36,596 nt of DNA from contig DATDMG010000014.1 in NCBI GenBank assembly GCA_036518955.1, positions 1 through 36,596 on the forward strand, in the 5' to 3' direction. Below, one piece after another: positions 1-7,297 of the stretch. The position numbers were made by a program, and so were the translations under genes. Under the pieces are notes generated by a model that saw only the letters and a program-made list of their open reading frames with translations, had not been told where the DNA came from and did no database searches. Numbering within the stretch: position 1 is the first letter of the stretch; each line of letters starts with the position of its first letter. This stretch comes from DATDMG01 sp036518955. Lineage in GTDB: Bacteria > Actinomycetota > Actinomycetes > Actinomycetales > Kineosporiaceae.

Positions 1-1527
1 GGGAAGGGCGGTCAACCCAGTGGGAGCGCGGTACTCGCCGAAGACCTCCCGCAGGGCGCCGGCCCACTCGCCGGTGGTGACGCCGGCACGCGCGCAGGCG
101 AGCGTGGCGGGGACCAGACAGACGCCGTCCGCGGCGTCGGCCGTGAGCCGGTCCAGGGCGGCCTCGGTGGCGGCACGCCCCTCCGGCGTCGCGTCCCGCT
201 CCGCCCGCCAGGCCCGGACCGCCTCGATCGCCCGCTGCTCGACGGCCGGATCGACGGTCTGGATCGCGGTCCGCAGGTCGGCGGTGAGCGGGTTCGGCTC
301 GGTCTCGGTCCACCGGTTGACCCCGACGACGACGTCCTCGCCGGACTCGATCCGCTGCCGCCGCGCCGCGTGCGAGGCCACCAGGGCGGACTTCATGTAC
401 CCGTTCTCCACCGCCGCGACCGCGCCGCCCATCTCGAGCACCCGCTCGATCTCGGCCCGCGCACCCTCGACGATCTCGCCCACCTTCGCCTCGATCACCG
501 GGCTGCCGTCGAAGATGTCGTCGTACTCCAGCAGGTCCGACTCGTAGGCGAGCACCTGCTGGATACGCAGCGACCACTGCTGGTCCCACGGCCGGGGCAG
601 GCCCAGCGCCTCGTTCCAGGCCGGCAGCTGGACGGCGCGGGCGCGAGCCTTCTTCGACAACGTGACCGCCAGCATCTCCAGCACGATCCGCTGCACGTTG
701 TTCTCCGGCTGGGCCTCGGTCAGGCCGAGCGAGTTCACCTGGACGCCGTACCGGAACCGGCGCTGCCTCGGGTCGGTGATGCCGTAGCGGTCCCGGGTGA
801 TCTCGTCCCACAGCTCGACGAAGGCGCGCATCTTGCACATCTCCTCGACGAACCGCACCCCGGCGTTGACGAAGAACGAGATGCGCTCGACCACGTTGCC
901 GAACCGCTCCGGAGGCACCTGGCCGCCCGCCCGGACGGCGTCCAGGACGGCCAGCGCGGTGCACAGCGCGAACGCCACCTCCTGGACGGGCGTGGCACCC
1001 GCCTCCTGCAGGTGGTAGCTGCAGATGTTGGTCGGGTTCCACTGCGGCATGGCCGACACCGTGTAGGCGACCATGTCCGTGATCAGCTTCAGCGACGGCC
1101 CGGGCGGGAACACGTACGTGCCGCGGGACAGGTACTCCTTGATGATGTCGTTCTGGGTCGTGCCGGCGAGCTGCGCGAGGTCCGCACCCTGTTCCTCGGC
1201 CACCACCTGGTAGAGCGCGAGCAGCCACATCGCGGTGGCGTTGATCGTCATCGACGTGTTCATCCGCGCCAGCGGGATCCCGTCGAACAGGGCCCGCAGG
1301 TCCCCCACGTGCGCGATCGGGACCCCGACCTTGCCCACCTCGCCGCGGGCCAGCTCGTGGTCCGGGTCGTAGCCGGTCTGGGTGGGCAGATCGAACGCGA
1401 CCGACAGGCCGGTCTGTCCCTTCGCCAGGTTGCGCCGGTAGAGCGCGTTGGACTCGGCGGGACTGGAGTGACCCGCATACGTCCGCATCACCCAGCCACG
1501 GTCGCGCTCGCGGCGTTGCTGCGACAT
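1..1527 (-). CDS. meaA: Ethylmalonyl-CoA mutase (MeaA/Ecm type), N-terminal part, cut by window edge
   Basis: AdoCbl-dependent carbon-skeleton mutase that converts (2R)-ethylmalonyl-CoA to methylsuccinyl-CoA in the ethylmalonyl-CoA pathway. The visible 509 codons are the TIM-barrel acyl-CoA mutase domain. Near the N-terminus it reads WVMRTYAGHS, then RRNLAKGQTGLSVAFDLPTQ and TGYDPDH, followed by MNTSMTINATAMWLLALYQV and, further on, GVQVNSLGLTEAQPENNVQR and ARAVQLPAWNEALGLPRPWD. These segments follow remembered Streptomyces MeaA nearly word for word and differ from methylmalonyl-CoA mutase (AFDLATH in place of AFDLPTQ). The C-terminal B12-binding domain (DxHxxG) lies outside the window. ATG at 1527 is preceded by GAGGAGG at good spacing. 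The gene follows the NRPS-like gene by 128 bp on the same strand. Isobutyryl-CoA mutase is the main alternative, but less likely. Confidence 0.9.
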   Translation of the reverse strand, partial: MSQQRRERDRGWVMRTYAGHSSPAESNALYRRNLAKGQTGLSVAFDLPTQTGYDPDHELARGEVGKVGVPIAHVGDLRALFDGIPLARMNTSMTINATAMWLLALYQVVAEEQGADLAQLAGTTQNDIIKEYLSRGTYVFPPGPSLKLITDMVAYTVSAMPQWNPTNICSYHLQEAGATPVQEVAFALCTALAVLDAVRAGGQVPPERFGNVVERISFFVNAGVRFVEEMCKMRAFVELWDEITRDRYGITDPRQRRFRYGVQVNSLGLTEAQPENNVQRIVLEMLAVTLSKKARARAVQLPAWNEALGLPRPWDQQWSLRIQQVLAYESDLLEYDDIFDGSPVIEAKVGEIVEGARAEIERVLEMGGAVAAVENGYMKSALVASHAARRQRIESGEDVVVGVNRWTETEPNPLTADLRTAIQTVDPAVEQRAIEAVRAWRAERDATPEGRAATEAALDRLTADAADGVCLVPATLACARAGVTTGEWAGALREVFGEYRAPTGLTALP

Positions 1528-1608
1528 GGAGCCCTCCTCGTCCCTGCGCCGGACGCTGCCGGTCGACGCTCGACGGGGGTACGCCACGGCGCGCCCCTTC
1601 GCGAGAAG

Positions 1609-1624
1609 CTACCGGGCGGTAGCG
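1609..1624. promoter_or_regulatory. Palindromic operator candidate upstream of the mutase gene
   Basis: GCTACCG-GG-CGGTAGC is a perfect palindrome with 7-bp arms and a 2-bp centre. It lies 81-97 bp upstream of the mutase ATG and between it and the stop of the NRPS-like gene. The TACCG..CGGTA core resembles operators of many actinobacterial TetR-family repressors. On the minus strand a possible -10 (TAGCTT, 1611-1606) overlaps it. That is the layout expected of a repressor site, but no regulator gene is visible next to it. Confidence 0.4.
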
Positions 1625-1655
1625 CCGTCGGGCAGGGGCGCTGCCGTGACCGGTG

Positions 1656-4280
1656 TCACGACGCCGACCCGCGCCGGCCGGCGGCCTCCGCGAGCGCCTC
1701 GGCCAGGACGTCGGCGACCTCGTTCGCCCAGGGCAGCCGGGTCATCGTCAGGTGGTCCCCGGAGACCTCCACCCACCGCGTCGGCCCGGCGAGGAAGGCG
1801 GACCACCGGGAGCGCTGCTCCTTCTGCCGGGTCTGCGCGACCACGATCAGGCTGCGCCCGCGCCACGGGCGGCCACGGTAGCGCCGGCCGAGGTCACCGC
1901 TCTGGTGGAAGAAGCGCCAGTGCTGGTCCCCACCGGGCGTGGCGCGCAGCGCGGTCAGGGTCAGGCCGGCGGCGGCCCGCAGGCGCCTCAGCCGCCCGAT
2001 CGATTCGGGTTCGGGGTGGTCGGCGGGGTTGGGGGGGAAGGAGTCCAGGATGGCCAACAGCCGCACCTCGTGTCCGGCGTCGGTGAGCTGGTGGGCCATC
2101 TCGAAGGCGACCAGCCCGCCGAAGGAGTGCCCCGCGAGCTGGTACGGGCCGCTCGGCTGCACCCTGCGCAGCGCGGCGACGTACTTGCGCGCCAGCACCT
2201 GGACCGACCGGTCCGGCAGGCCACGCCCCTCCAGCACCGGGGACTGCAGGGCCCACGTCGGCTGGTCCGGGCCGAGCCGACGCGCCCACGGGACGAACGC
2301 CACCCCGAGGCCGCCACCCCCGGCGACGATGAACAGCGGGAGCTTCGATCCGTTCGGCTGCAACGGAACCAGCGAGCCCGAGGTCTCGCCGGCCCCGCCC
2401 TGGATCAGCTGCGCGGCGAAATCCCGCAGCGTCGGCGCCCGGACGAGCAGCCCGGTGGTCGCCACGTCGGCGGGCACGTCGAGGTCGTCGGCGAGCCGGG
2501 TCATCAGCGCCTCGGCAGCGAGTGAGTCACCGCCGAGTTCGAAGAAGTCGTCCCGCAGGCCGACGCGCTCCAGCTCCAGCACGTCGGCCCAGACGCCGGC
2601 CACGAGTTCCTCCCAGCTGGAGAAGTCCTCGTGCTCCACCGCGGGCGGCGGGGGCGGGGACGGCAGGGCCGATCGGTCGATCTTGCCGCGGTCGGTCCGC
2701 GGTACGGCGTCCAGGAACACCACGGTCTCGGGCACCATGTGCCCGGGCAGGACGCCGCGCAGCGCCGCCCGGAGGGTGGCCGCGTCCGGCCGCTCCGCGC
2801 TCGACACCACGTACGCGACGAGCCGCATCGTGCCGTCCCGCTCGCGAGGCCTGCCGACCACGACCGCCTCGCGGACGTCCGGCAGCGCGAACAGCGCGGC
2901 GTCCACCTCGCCGGGGTCGACCAGGTACCCACGGATCTTCACACTGTGATCGGCCCGACCTACGATCTCCAGGTCGCCGTCGGACCGGAAGCGCCCCACG
3001 TCGCTGGTCCGGCACGTGCGGGTGCCGTCAGGGTTGTCGGTGAAGGACGCCGCGGTGGCGGCCGGCTCGTCCCAGTAGCCGAGCGCGGGGTAGGGCGAGG
3101 TCACCGTGATGATCCCTGATCGCCCGGCCGCGACCGGCTCGCCCGCCGGGGTCACCAGCGCGAGGCCGGTGTCACCGCCGCCGCGCCCCACCGGCACGAC
3201 CCCGTCGCCGAGCACGGTCTCCCGGCGGACCCGGTATTCCGCGATCATGCCGGTCTCCGACGAGCCGTACCGGTGCCGGACGACGCACCCGGGTGGCAGC
3301 AGCGCCCGCAGCGACCGCACGTCGCGGGCGTACGCCGCCTCCCCCGCGACGTTGACCGACCGCAGGGTGACCAGATCGTCCGGGTCCGGCCCGCTCGCCA
3401 CGAACGCCCGCAGGATCGCCGGGCTGGCGACCATGACGGTGGCCCGGTGGGCCGCGATCCACTCCGGCAGCGAGCCGATCCCCTGGGCCCGCGCGTCGTA
3501 GAGCCGCAGGGTCGCGCCGACCAGCAGGCCGTGCACGGTCGTCGTCAATCCGGCGTGGAACGCCATCGGCAGGGTGTGGGCGATCACGTCGTCCGCGCCG
3601 TAGCAGCCGGTCGCGATCGAACTCACCCAGGCGTCACGGACCAGCATCCGGTGACAGTTGGCAACCGGTTTCGGCTGCCCGGTCGACCCGGAGGTGAAGG
3701 CCAGCGCGGCGGGGGTGGCCGGATCCGGAGGATCCCGCCACAGCGTCGCGGGGTCGACGTCCGGCTGGTCGCGGCGGGGGACGACGACGTGCCGCACCAG
3801 CACCTGCGCGACCGGCTCGTTCGGGACGTCGGCGACGATCAGGCGGACCCCGCCCCGCTCGACGAACTGGCGCAGCCGCGGCGCGGGGGTCCGCGGGTCG
3901 AGCACCAGCACCGGATGCCCCGACGCGATCACGCCGAGCAGCGCCGCCGCCGACCAGACGCCGTGCGTGCAGAGCACGCCGACCGGCTCCAGCCCGCGGA
4001 ACCTGTCGGGGCCCGCGCGCCGCGCCGGGGGGTCGAACCGCTGCACCGCCCCCCGGACCGCCGCCAGCACCCGGGCGGCCTCGCGGGCCAGCCGGTCGAA
4101 CAACAGCTCGTCGACGCCGTCCGCGACGGCGAGGGCCCGCGGCTGCGCCGCGACGACCTTGGCGAACCGAACGACCACCCCGCCGGGCGCGTCGAAGGAC
4201 GCCAGCGGCCGGACCGGACGTCGCTCATCACTCTGCGTCATCGTCGCGCCCTTCGCGCCACCCGCAGCGTCGAGCGTCAC
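1656..4280 (-). CDS. Stand-alone NRPS-like protein, adenylation-carrier-thioesterase (A-T-TE)
   Basis: An 874-residue single-module enzyme predicted to activate an acid with ATP, load it on its own carrier domain and release it with its thioesterase. Adenylation domain, about 36-540: A3 motif FTSGSTGQPKP (195-205), A5 YGSSETG (338-344), A8 GRADHSVKIRG (441-451) and A10 lysine K533 in RGKIDR. Carrier domain: phosphopantetheine serine S586 in FFELGGDSL. Thioesterase, about 647-865: nucleophile S719 in GHSFGG, D746 in ILDS and H843 in GDHLT. There is no condensation domain. At the A4 position the usual FD is FH (H242), so the canonical amino-group anchor is missing and the substrate may be an aryl, keto or hydroxy acid. 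The start is GTG at 4280 or the internal ATG at 4238; neither has a strong ribosome site. The product is unknown. Confidence 0.85.
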   Translation of the reverse strand: MTLDAAGGAKGATMTQSDERRPVRPLASFDAPGGVVVRFAKVVAAQPRALAVADGVDELLFDRLAREAARVLAAVRGAVQRFDPPARRAGPDRFRGLEPVGVLCTHGVWSAAALLGVIASGHPVLVLDPRTPAPRLRQFVERGGVRLIVADVPNEPVAQVLVRHVVVPRRDQPDVDPATLWRDPPDPATPAALAFTSGSTGQPKPVANCHRMLVRDAWVSSIATGCYGADDVIAHTLPMAFHAGLTTTVHGLLVGATLRLYDARAQGIGSLPEWIAAHRATVMVASPAILRAFVASGPDPDDLVTLRSVNVAGEAAYARDVRSLRALLPPGCVVRHRYGSSETGMIAEYRVRRETVLGDGVVPVGRGGGDTGLALVTPAGEPVAAGRSGIITVTSPYPALGYWDEPAATAASFTDNPDGTRTCRTSDVGRFRSDGDLEIVGRADHSVKIRGYLVDPGEVDAALFALPDVREAVVVGRPRERDGTMRLVAYVVSSAERPDAATLRAALRGVLPGHMVPETVVFLDAVPRTDRGKIDRSALPSPPPPPAVEHEDFSSWEELVAGVWADVLELERVGLRDDFFELGGDSLAAEALMTRLADDLDVPADVATTGLLVRAPTLRDFAAQLIQGGAGETSGSLVPLQPNGSKLPLFIVAGGGGLGVAFVPWARRLGPDQPTWALQSPVLEGRGLPDRSVQVLARKYVAALRRVQPSGPYQLAGHSFGGLVAFEMAHQLTDAGHEVRLLAILDSFPPNPADHPEPESIGRLRRLRAAAGLTLTALRATPGGDQHWRFFHQSGDLGRRYRGRPWRGRSLIVVAQTRQKEQRSRWSAFLAGPTRWVEVSGDHLTMTRLPWANEVADVLAEALAEAAGRRGSAS

Positions 4281-4373
4281 GCACGCCTCACCGTCTCGTC
4301 GACCACCTTCGTCAGGTTACCCGTGGCACCCGGCGCACGTGTCTGGCGATCGAGGATCGGCGGACAGCGCATT

Positions 4374-4390
4374 TGCTCACACAGTGAGCA
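4374..4390. promoter_or_regulatory. 17-bp palindromic operator candidate upstream of the NRPS-like gene
   Basis: TGCTCAC-ACA-GTGAGCA has perfect 7-bp arms. It sits 93-110 bp upstream of the GTG of the NRPS-like gene and 23 bp past the stop of the antiporter gene. It lacks a T-run on either side, so it looks more like a repressor or activator site than a terminator. A possible -10 (TAACCT, 4319-4314, minus strand) lies between it and the start codon. Confidence 0.35.
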
Positions 4391-4413
4391 TTTCGGAGCT
4401 TCTCCCCGCAGGT

Positions 4414-6300
4414 TCACCCGAGCTGCGAGTCGATCCAGCACCACCGCCACGCCTCGTCCAGCTCGATGCTACGGATCACGGGGTGCCGGCTGGTCCGGAA
4501 GTGCGCCCGCGAGTGCCGGCGGGGCGAGGAGTCGCAGCAGGCGATGTGCCCGCACCGGACGCACATCCGCAGCGCGACCCAGGACCGCTCCCCGAGCGCC
4601 ACGCAGTCCTCGCACGCACTCGTCGTGGTCGCCGGGACGGCGGCCACGTTCTCCGCACGCAGGTGCTCACAGCTCTCGAGCCACCCCGGCGGCCGCAGCT
4701 CCCGCCCGCTGGCCACCGCGACCCCCTGGGAGAACGCGGTGAGCATGGCCTCCTCCGCGTCCAAGCGCTCCAGCACCCCCTCCAGCACCTCAGCCGGGAC
4801 GACGCCGGAGCGGTGGACGTCGACGACCACCCGCCGCTCGGCGCCCAGCATGGCCACCCGGAGCCGGCGAAGCGCGTGGGTCGGCGGCTCGGCGTCCGGG
4901 TCGCTCATCGCCAACCGTTCCCAGACCGTGTGGGCGATGCGCTCCCCCCAGTCGGAGAGGTTGGTGACCACGTGCGCCGGGGTGGGCGGCCCCTCCCGGG
5001 CCGCCTCGGCGAGCCGCGCCAGCCCGGCGTCGACGGCACGCTGCAGCACCAGGGCCTGCTGCAGGGCGTCCTGTCCCGGGTCGGGGCCACGCACCCCGAG
5101 CCGGCGCACCAGCGTGGGCAGCGTCGCCCCCTGGACCAACAGCGTCACCGCGACCGCGCAGAAGGCGGCGAGGAGCAGCGCCGGCCGGGCCGGCAGGCCG
5201 GCGGGCAACCCGAACGCGGCCGCGAGCGTGACGACGCCACGCATGCCCGCCCAGCTGATGACCACCACGTACTGCCAGGGCGGTCGTTTCTCGGTGGCTC
5301 GGATCTTCGGGAGCAGGCGCGGCAGGTACATGGACGGGAACATCCAGGCGATCCGGACGACGATCAGCGTCGCGGACACGGCGAGGCAGAGCACCAGGAT
5401 CCGCTGGTCGTCGGTGTCGCTGGCGAGGGCCGCCTCGAGCAGCCGGCGCAGCTGCAACCCGATGAGCAGGAAGACCGCCGACTCCAGCAGGAAGTCGGCG
5501 GTGCGCCAGATGGTCCGCTCGGTGACGCGGGACGCCGCGGACTGGATCTCCGGCGAGCGGTGCCCGAGCACCAGCCCGGCCACCACCACGCTCAGCACCC
5601 CGGACCCGTGCAACGACTCCGCGACGAGGTAGGCGGTGTAGGGCACCAGCAGGGACCCGGTGGTGTCCAGGACGGGGTCGCTGACCCGGCGCCGGACAGG
5701 CGTCACCACCTCGGCGACCAGCCAGCCCGTACCGGCACCCACGGCCACGGCGAGCGCGAAGTCACCGGCGACGTCCGCGAACGTCACCCCGACGGCGACC
5801 GCGGCGACCGCGGATCGCAGGGTGACCAGCGCGGTCGCGTCGTTGAGCAGGCTCTCGGCCTCGAGCAGCCAGACCACGGTACGCGGGATCCCGATGCGGC
5901 GGCCGACCGCCGTGGCTGCCACGGCGTCCGGCGGCGCCACCACGGCCCCGAGGGCGACCGCCTCGGGCCAGGACAGCCCGGGCATCGCCCACCTCGCCGC
6001 CGCCGCCACCGCGAACGCGGACGCCAGTACCAGCCCCACCGACAGCAGCACGATGGGCCGGCGGTTGCGCCGGACGGTGACGAACGGCGTCCGGATCGCG
6101 GTCGTGTAGAGCAGCGGCGGGAGGACGCCGATGAGCACCAGCTCGGGGTCCAGCCCGTAGTCGGGGACGCCGGGCACCAGGCTGGCCACCAGCCCCACGG
6201 CGGTGAGGACGAGCGGGGCGGGCAACCCGACGCGGGCGGCACCCGCGGAGAGGGAGGCGGCGGCCGCCAGGAGGGCCACGAGCTGGACGGCGGCCTGCAC
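4414..6300 (-). CDS. CPA1-family Na+/H+ antiporter fused to a UBP-type zinc finger
   Basis: Integral membrane monovalent cation/proton exchanger with a cytoplasmic C-terminal extension, 628 residues from GTG 6300. About 12 hydrophobic segments fill roughly the first 400 residues. Transport motifs seen are APPDAVA (D125) and ESLLND (N153/D154), the CPA1 ion-site residues. A hydrophilic linker follows. The last 85 residues form a UBP zinc finger: C544xH546, C563xxC566, C580xxC583, C588/C589, H596, H600 and H606, ending WRWCWID. Stand-alone fingers of this kind are common in actinobacteria; here one is joined to a transporter. An upstream in-frame GTG at 6336 has no ribosome site, and 6300 sits exactly 7 nt past a TATAGT hexamer, so I chose 6300. 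The antiporter assignment is firm; the ion and the role of the finger are unknown. Confidence 0.85.
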   Translation of the reverse strand: MQAAVQLVALLAAAASLSAGAARVGLPAPLVLTAVGLVASLVPGVPDYGLDPELVLIGVLPPLLYTTAIRTPFVTVRRNRRPIVLLSVGLVLASAFAVAAAARWAMPGLSWPEAVALGAVVAPPDAVAATAVGRRIGIPRTVVWLLEAESLLNDATALVTLRSAVAAVAVGVTFADVAGDFALAVAVGAGTGWLVAEVVTPVRRRVSDPVLDTTGSLLVPYTAYLVAESLHGSGVLSVVVAGLVLGHRSPEIQSAASRVTERTIWRTADFLLESAVFLLIGLQLRRLLEAALASDTDDQRILVLCLAVSATLIVVRIAWMFPSMYLPRLLPKIRATEKRPPWQYVVVISWAGMRGVVTLAAAFGLPAGLPARPALLLAAFCAVAVTLLVQGATLPTLVRRLGVRGPDPGQDALQQALVLQRAVDAGLARLAEAAREGPPTPAHVVTNLSDWGERIAHTVWERLAMSDPDAEPPTHALRRLRVAMLGAERRVVVDVHRSGVVPAEVLEGVLERLDAEEAMLTAFSQGVAVASGRELRPPGWLESCEHLRAENVAAVPATTTSACEDCVALGERSWVALRMCVRCGHIACCDSSPRRHSRAHFRTSRHPVIRSIELDEAWRWCWIDSQLG

Positions 6301-6307
6301 GCAGGGA

Positions 6308-6313
6308 CTATAG
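6308..6313 (-). promoter_or_regulatory. -10 element TATAGT for a likely leaderless antiporter mRNA
   Basis: On the minus strand TATAGT ends 7 nt before the GTG at 6300, which puts transcription start at the start codon itself. Neither this GTG nor the one at 6336 has a convincing Shine-Dalgarno sequence. Leaderless messages are common in actinobacteria. No clear -35 was seen. Confidence 0.4.
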
Positions 6314-6385
6314 ACATGCCGACCGCCGGGCGGCACACGGGGATGCCGACCGCGGGGTGACCACCCGGCGTGGCGCCGGCGGCGG

Positions 6386-6706
6386 TCAGGCGACGGCCGG
6401 CTCCAGGACGAGGAGGCGGTGCAGCCGGGTGGCGCGGAGCAGCCGCAACTGCCTTGGCGGGACGCCGGTGAGCACCAGGCGGCGACCGGCCTGCCGGGCG
6501 CGGCGGTGGGCGCCGACCAGGACGCCCAGCCCGCTGGCGTCCCAGATCTCCAGGCCGGTCACGTTCACCGACAGGTCACCCTCGCCCTCGGTGACGAGAT
6601 CGTGGAGCAGGCTCCGGGCCACCGGCGCGCTCCGGACGTCGAGGCGGCCGGAGACGGCGACCTCCACCCCGTCACGTACCACCTCGATCTGCAGCTCCTG
6701 CGCCAT
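6386..6706 (-). CDS. STAS-domain protein, anti-sigma factor antagonist-like
   Basis: A 106-residue protein that is one STAS domain, the fold of SpoIIAA/RsbV anti-anti-sigma factors. It contains VSGRLDVRSAPVA (18-30), then the conserved DASGLGVL loop (56-63) in which S58 sits at the position phosphorylated in SpoIIAA. It would switch an anti-sigma kinase and so release a sigma factor, but no RsbW-like kinase or sigma gene is in the window, so its partner is unknown. ATG at 6706 follows an AGGGGGC ribosome site. It lies downstream of, and divergent from, the small membrane protein gene at 6924. The fold is a confident call; the exact pathway is inferred from the family only. Confidence 0.85.
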   Translation of the reverse strand: MAQELQIEVVRDGVEVAVSGRLDVRSAPVARSLLHDLVTEGEGDLSVNVTGLEIWDASGLGVLVGAHRRARQAGRRLVLTGVPPRQLRLLRATRLHRLLVLEPAVA

Positions 6707-6923
6707 GCCGCCCCCTGCCCGACCCGCGCTCGGCGCGCTGTTCACGCGCCGCACTCCCTGTTCAGACGCCCGGCGACGCCCTGAGGTTTCATCGGGCGCC
6801 GATCTCCCCAACGCGGCACCTGGTGACAGGTCAGCAACACATCGTCGGCCCGACCCTCCGGGCTCGGCACAGCCGCCAGCGCCGCGGGGTAGCGACGGGC
6901 CGGGCGCATTGCGAGACTCAGCC

Positions 6924-7262
6924 ATGCGGACCTGGGGGAGCTTGGCGTTCGTCGTGGCGCCGCTGATGGCGTTCCTGGCCGTCGGGGTGCTCGCCCTCCT
7001 GCTGCGGTGGGCCTTCTCCCCCGGGCGGTCCCTGGTGGCTCGCCGGCCTCGGGTGGGCGCCTCGACGGAGTACGGCCTGCTCGTACCCGTGGCCCGGCCG
7101 GCCACAGTGATCCAGGCCGAGGTGGTTCGCCGTCACCTGGTGGCCCGCGGCGTCCGGGCCACCCTGGCCCCCACCACCGACGGCCCGACCGTCCTGGTGT
7201 TCCCGCGCGACGCCGCCGTGGCCCGGGAGATCCTGCGGACGGACCCGCCGCCCGTCGGTTGA
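6924..7262 (+). CDS. Small membrane-anchored hypothetical protein
   Basis: A 112-residue protein with one clear membrane segment near residues 7-28 (LAFVVAPLMAFLAVGVLALLLRW), followed by a basic stretch and a compact C-terminal domain of about 60 residues. That domain reads YGLLVPVARP...AEVVRRHLVARGVRATLAP...VLVFPRDAAVAREIL, with an alternating strand-helix-strand pattern like small two-layer domains (DUF2007-like, not certain). The topology suggests an anchor with a cytoplasmic domain. ATG at 6924 has only a weak upstream purine run. It is transcribed away from the STAS gene and convergent with murA, sharing a terminator with it. Function unknown. Confidence 0.7.
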   Translation: MRTWGSLAFVVAPLMAFLAVGVLALLLRWAFSPGRSLVARRPRVGASTEYGLLVPVARPATVIQAEVVRRHLVARGVRATLAPTTDGPTVLVFPRDAAVAREILRTDPPPVG

Positions 7263-7297
7263 GCCGGCTCACCGCTCGTGGGCGCCGGCTCAACCGA
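7255..7297. terminator. Bidirectional hairpin containing both convergent stop codons
   Basis: TCGGTTGAGCCGGC (7255-7268) and GCCGGCTCAACCGA (7284-7297) are a perfect 14-bp inverted repeat with a 15-nt loop. The TGA of the plus-strand gene (7260-7262) lies in the left arm and the TGA of murA (7292-7290) in the right arm. The two convergent genes therefore share one structure that can form in either transcript. There is no U-tract, as is usual for actinobacterial hairpins. Confidence 0.7.

Noticed and set aside
3658..6360. Plus-strand open frame of 900 codons opposite the NRPS-like and antiporter genes
   Set aside because: It is the antisense shadow of two well-supported genes in high-GC DNA; its translation has no recognisable domain.
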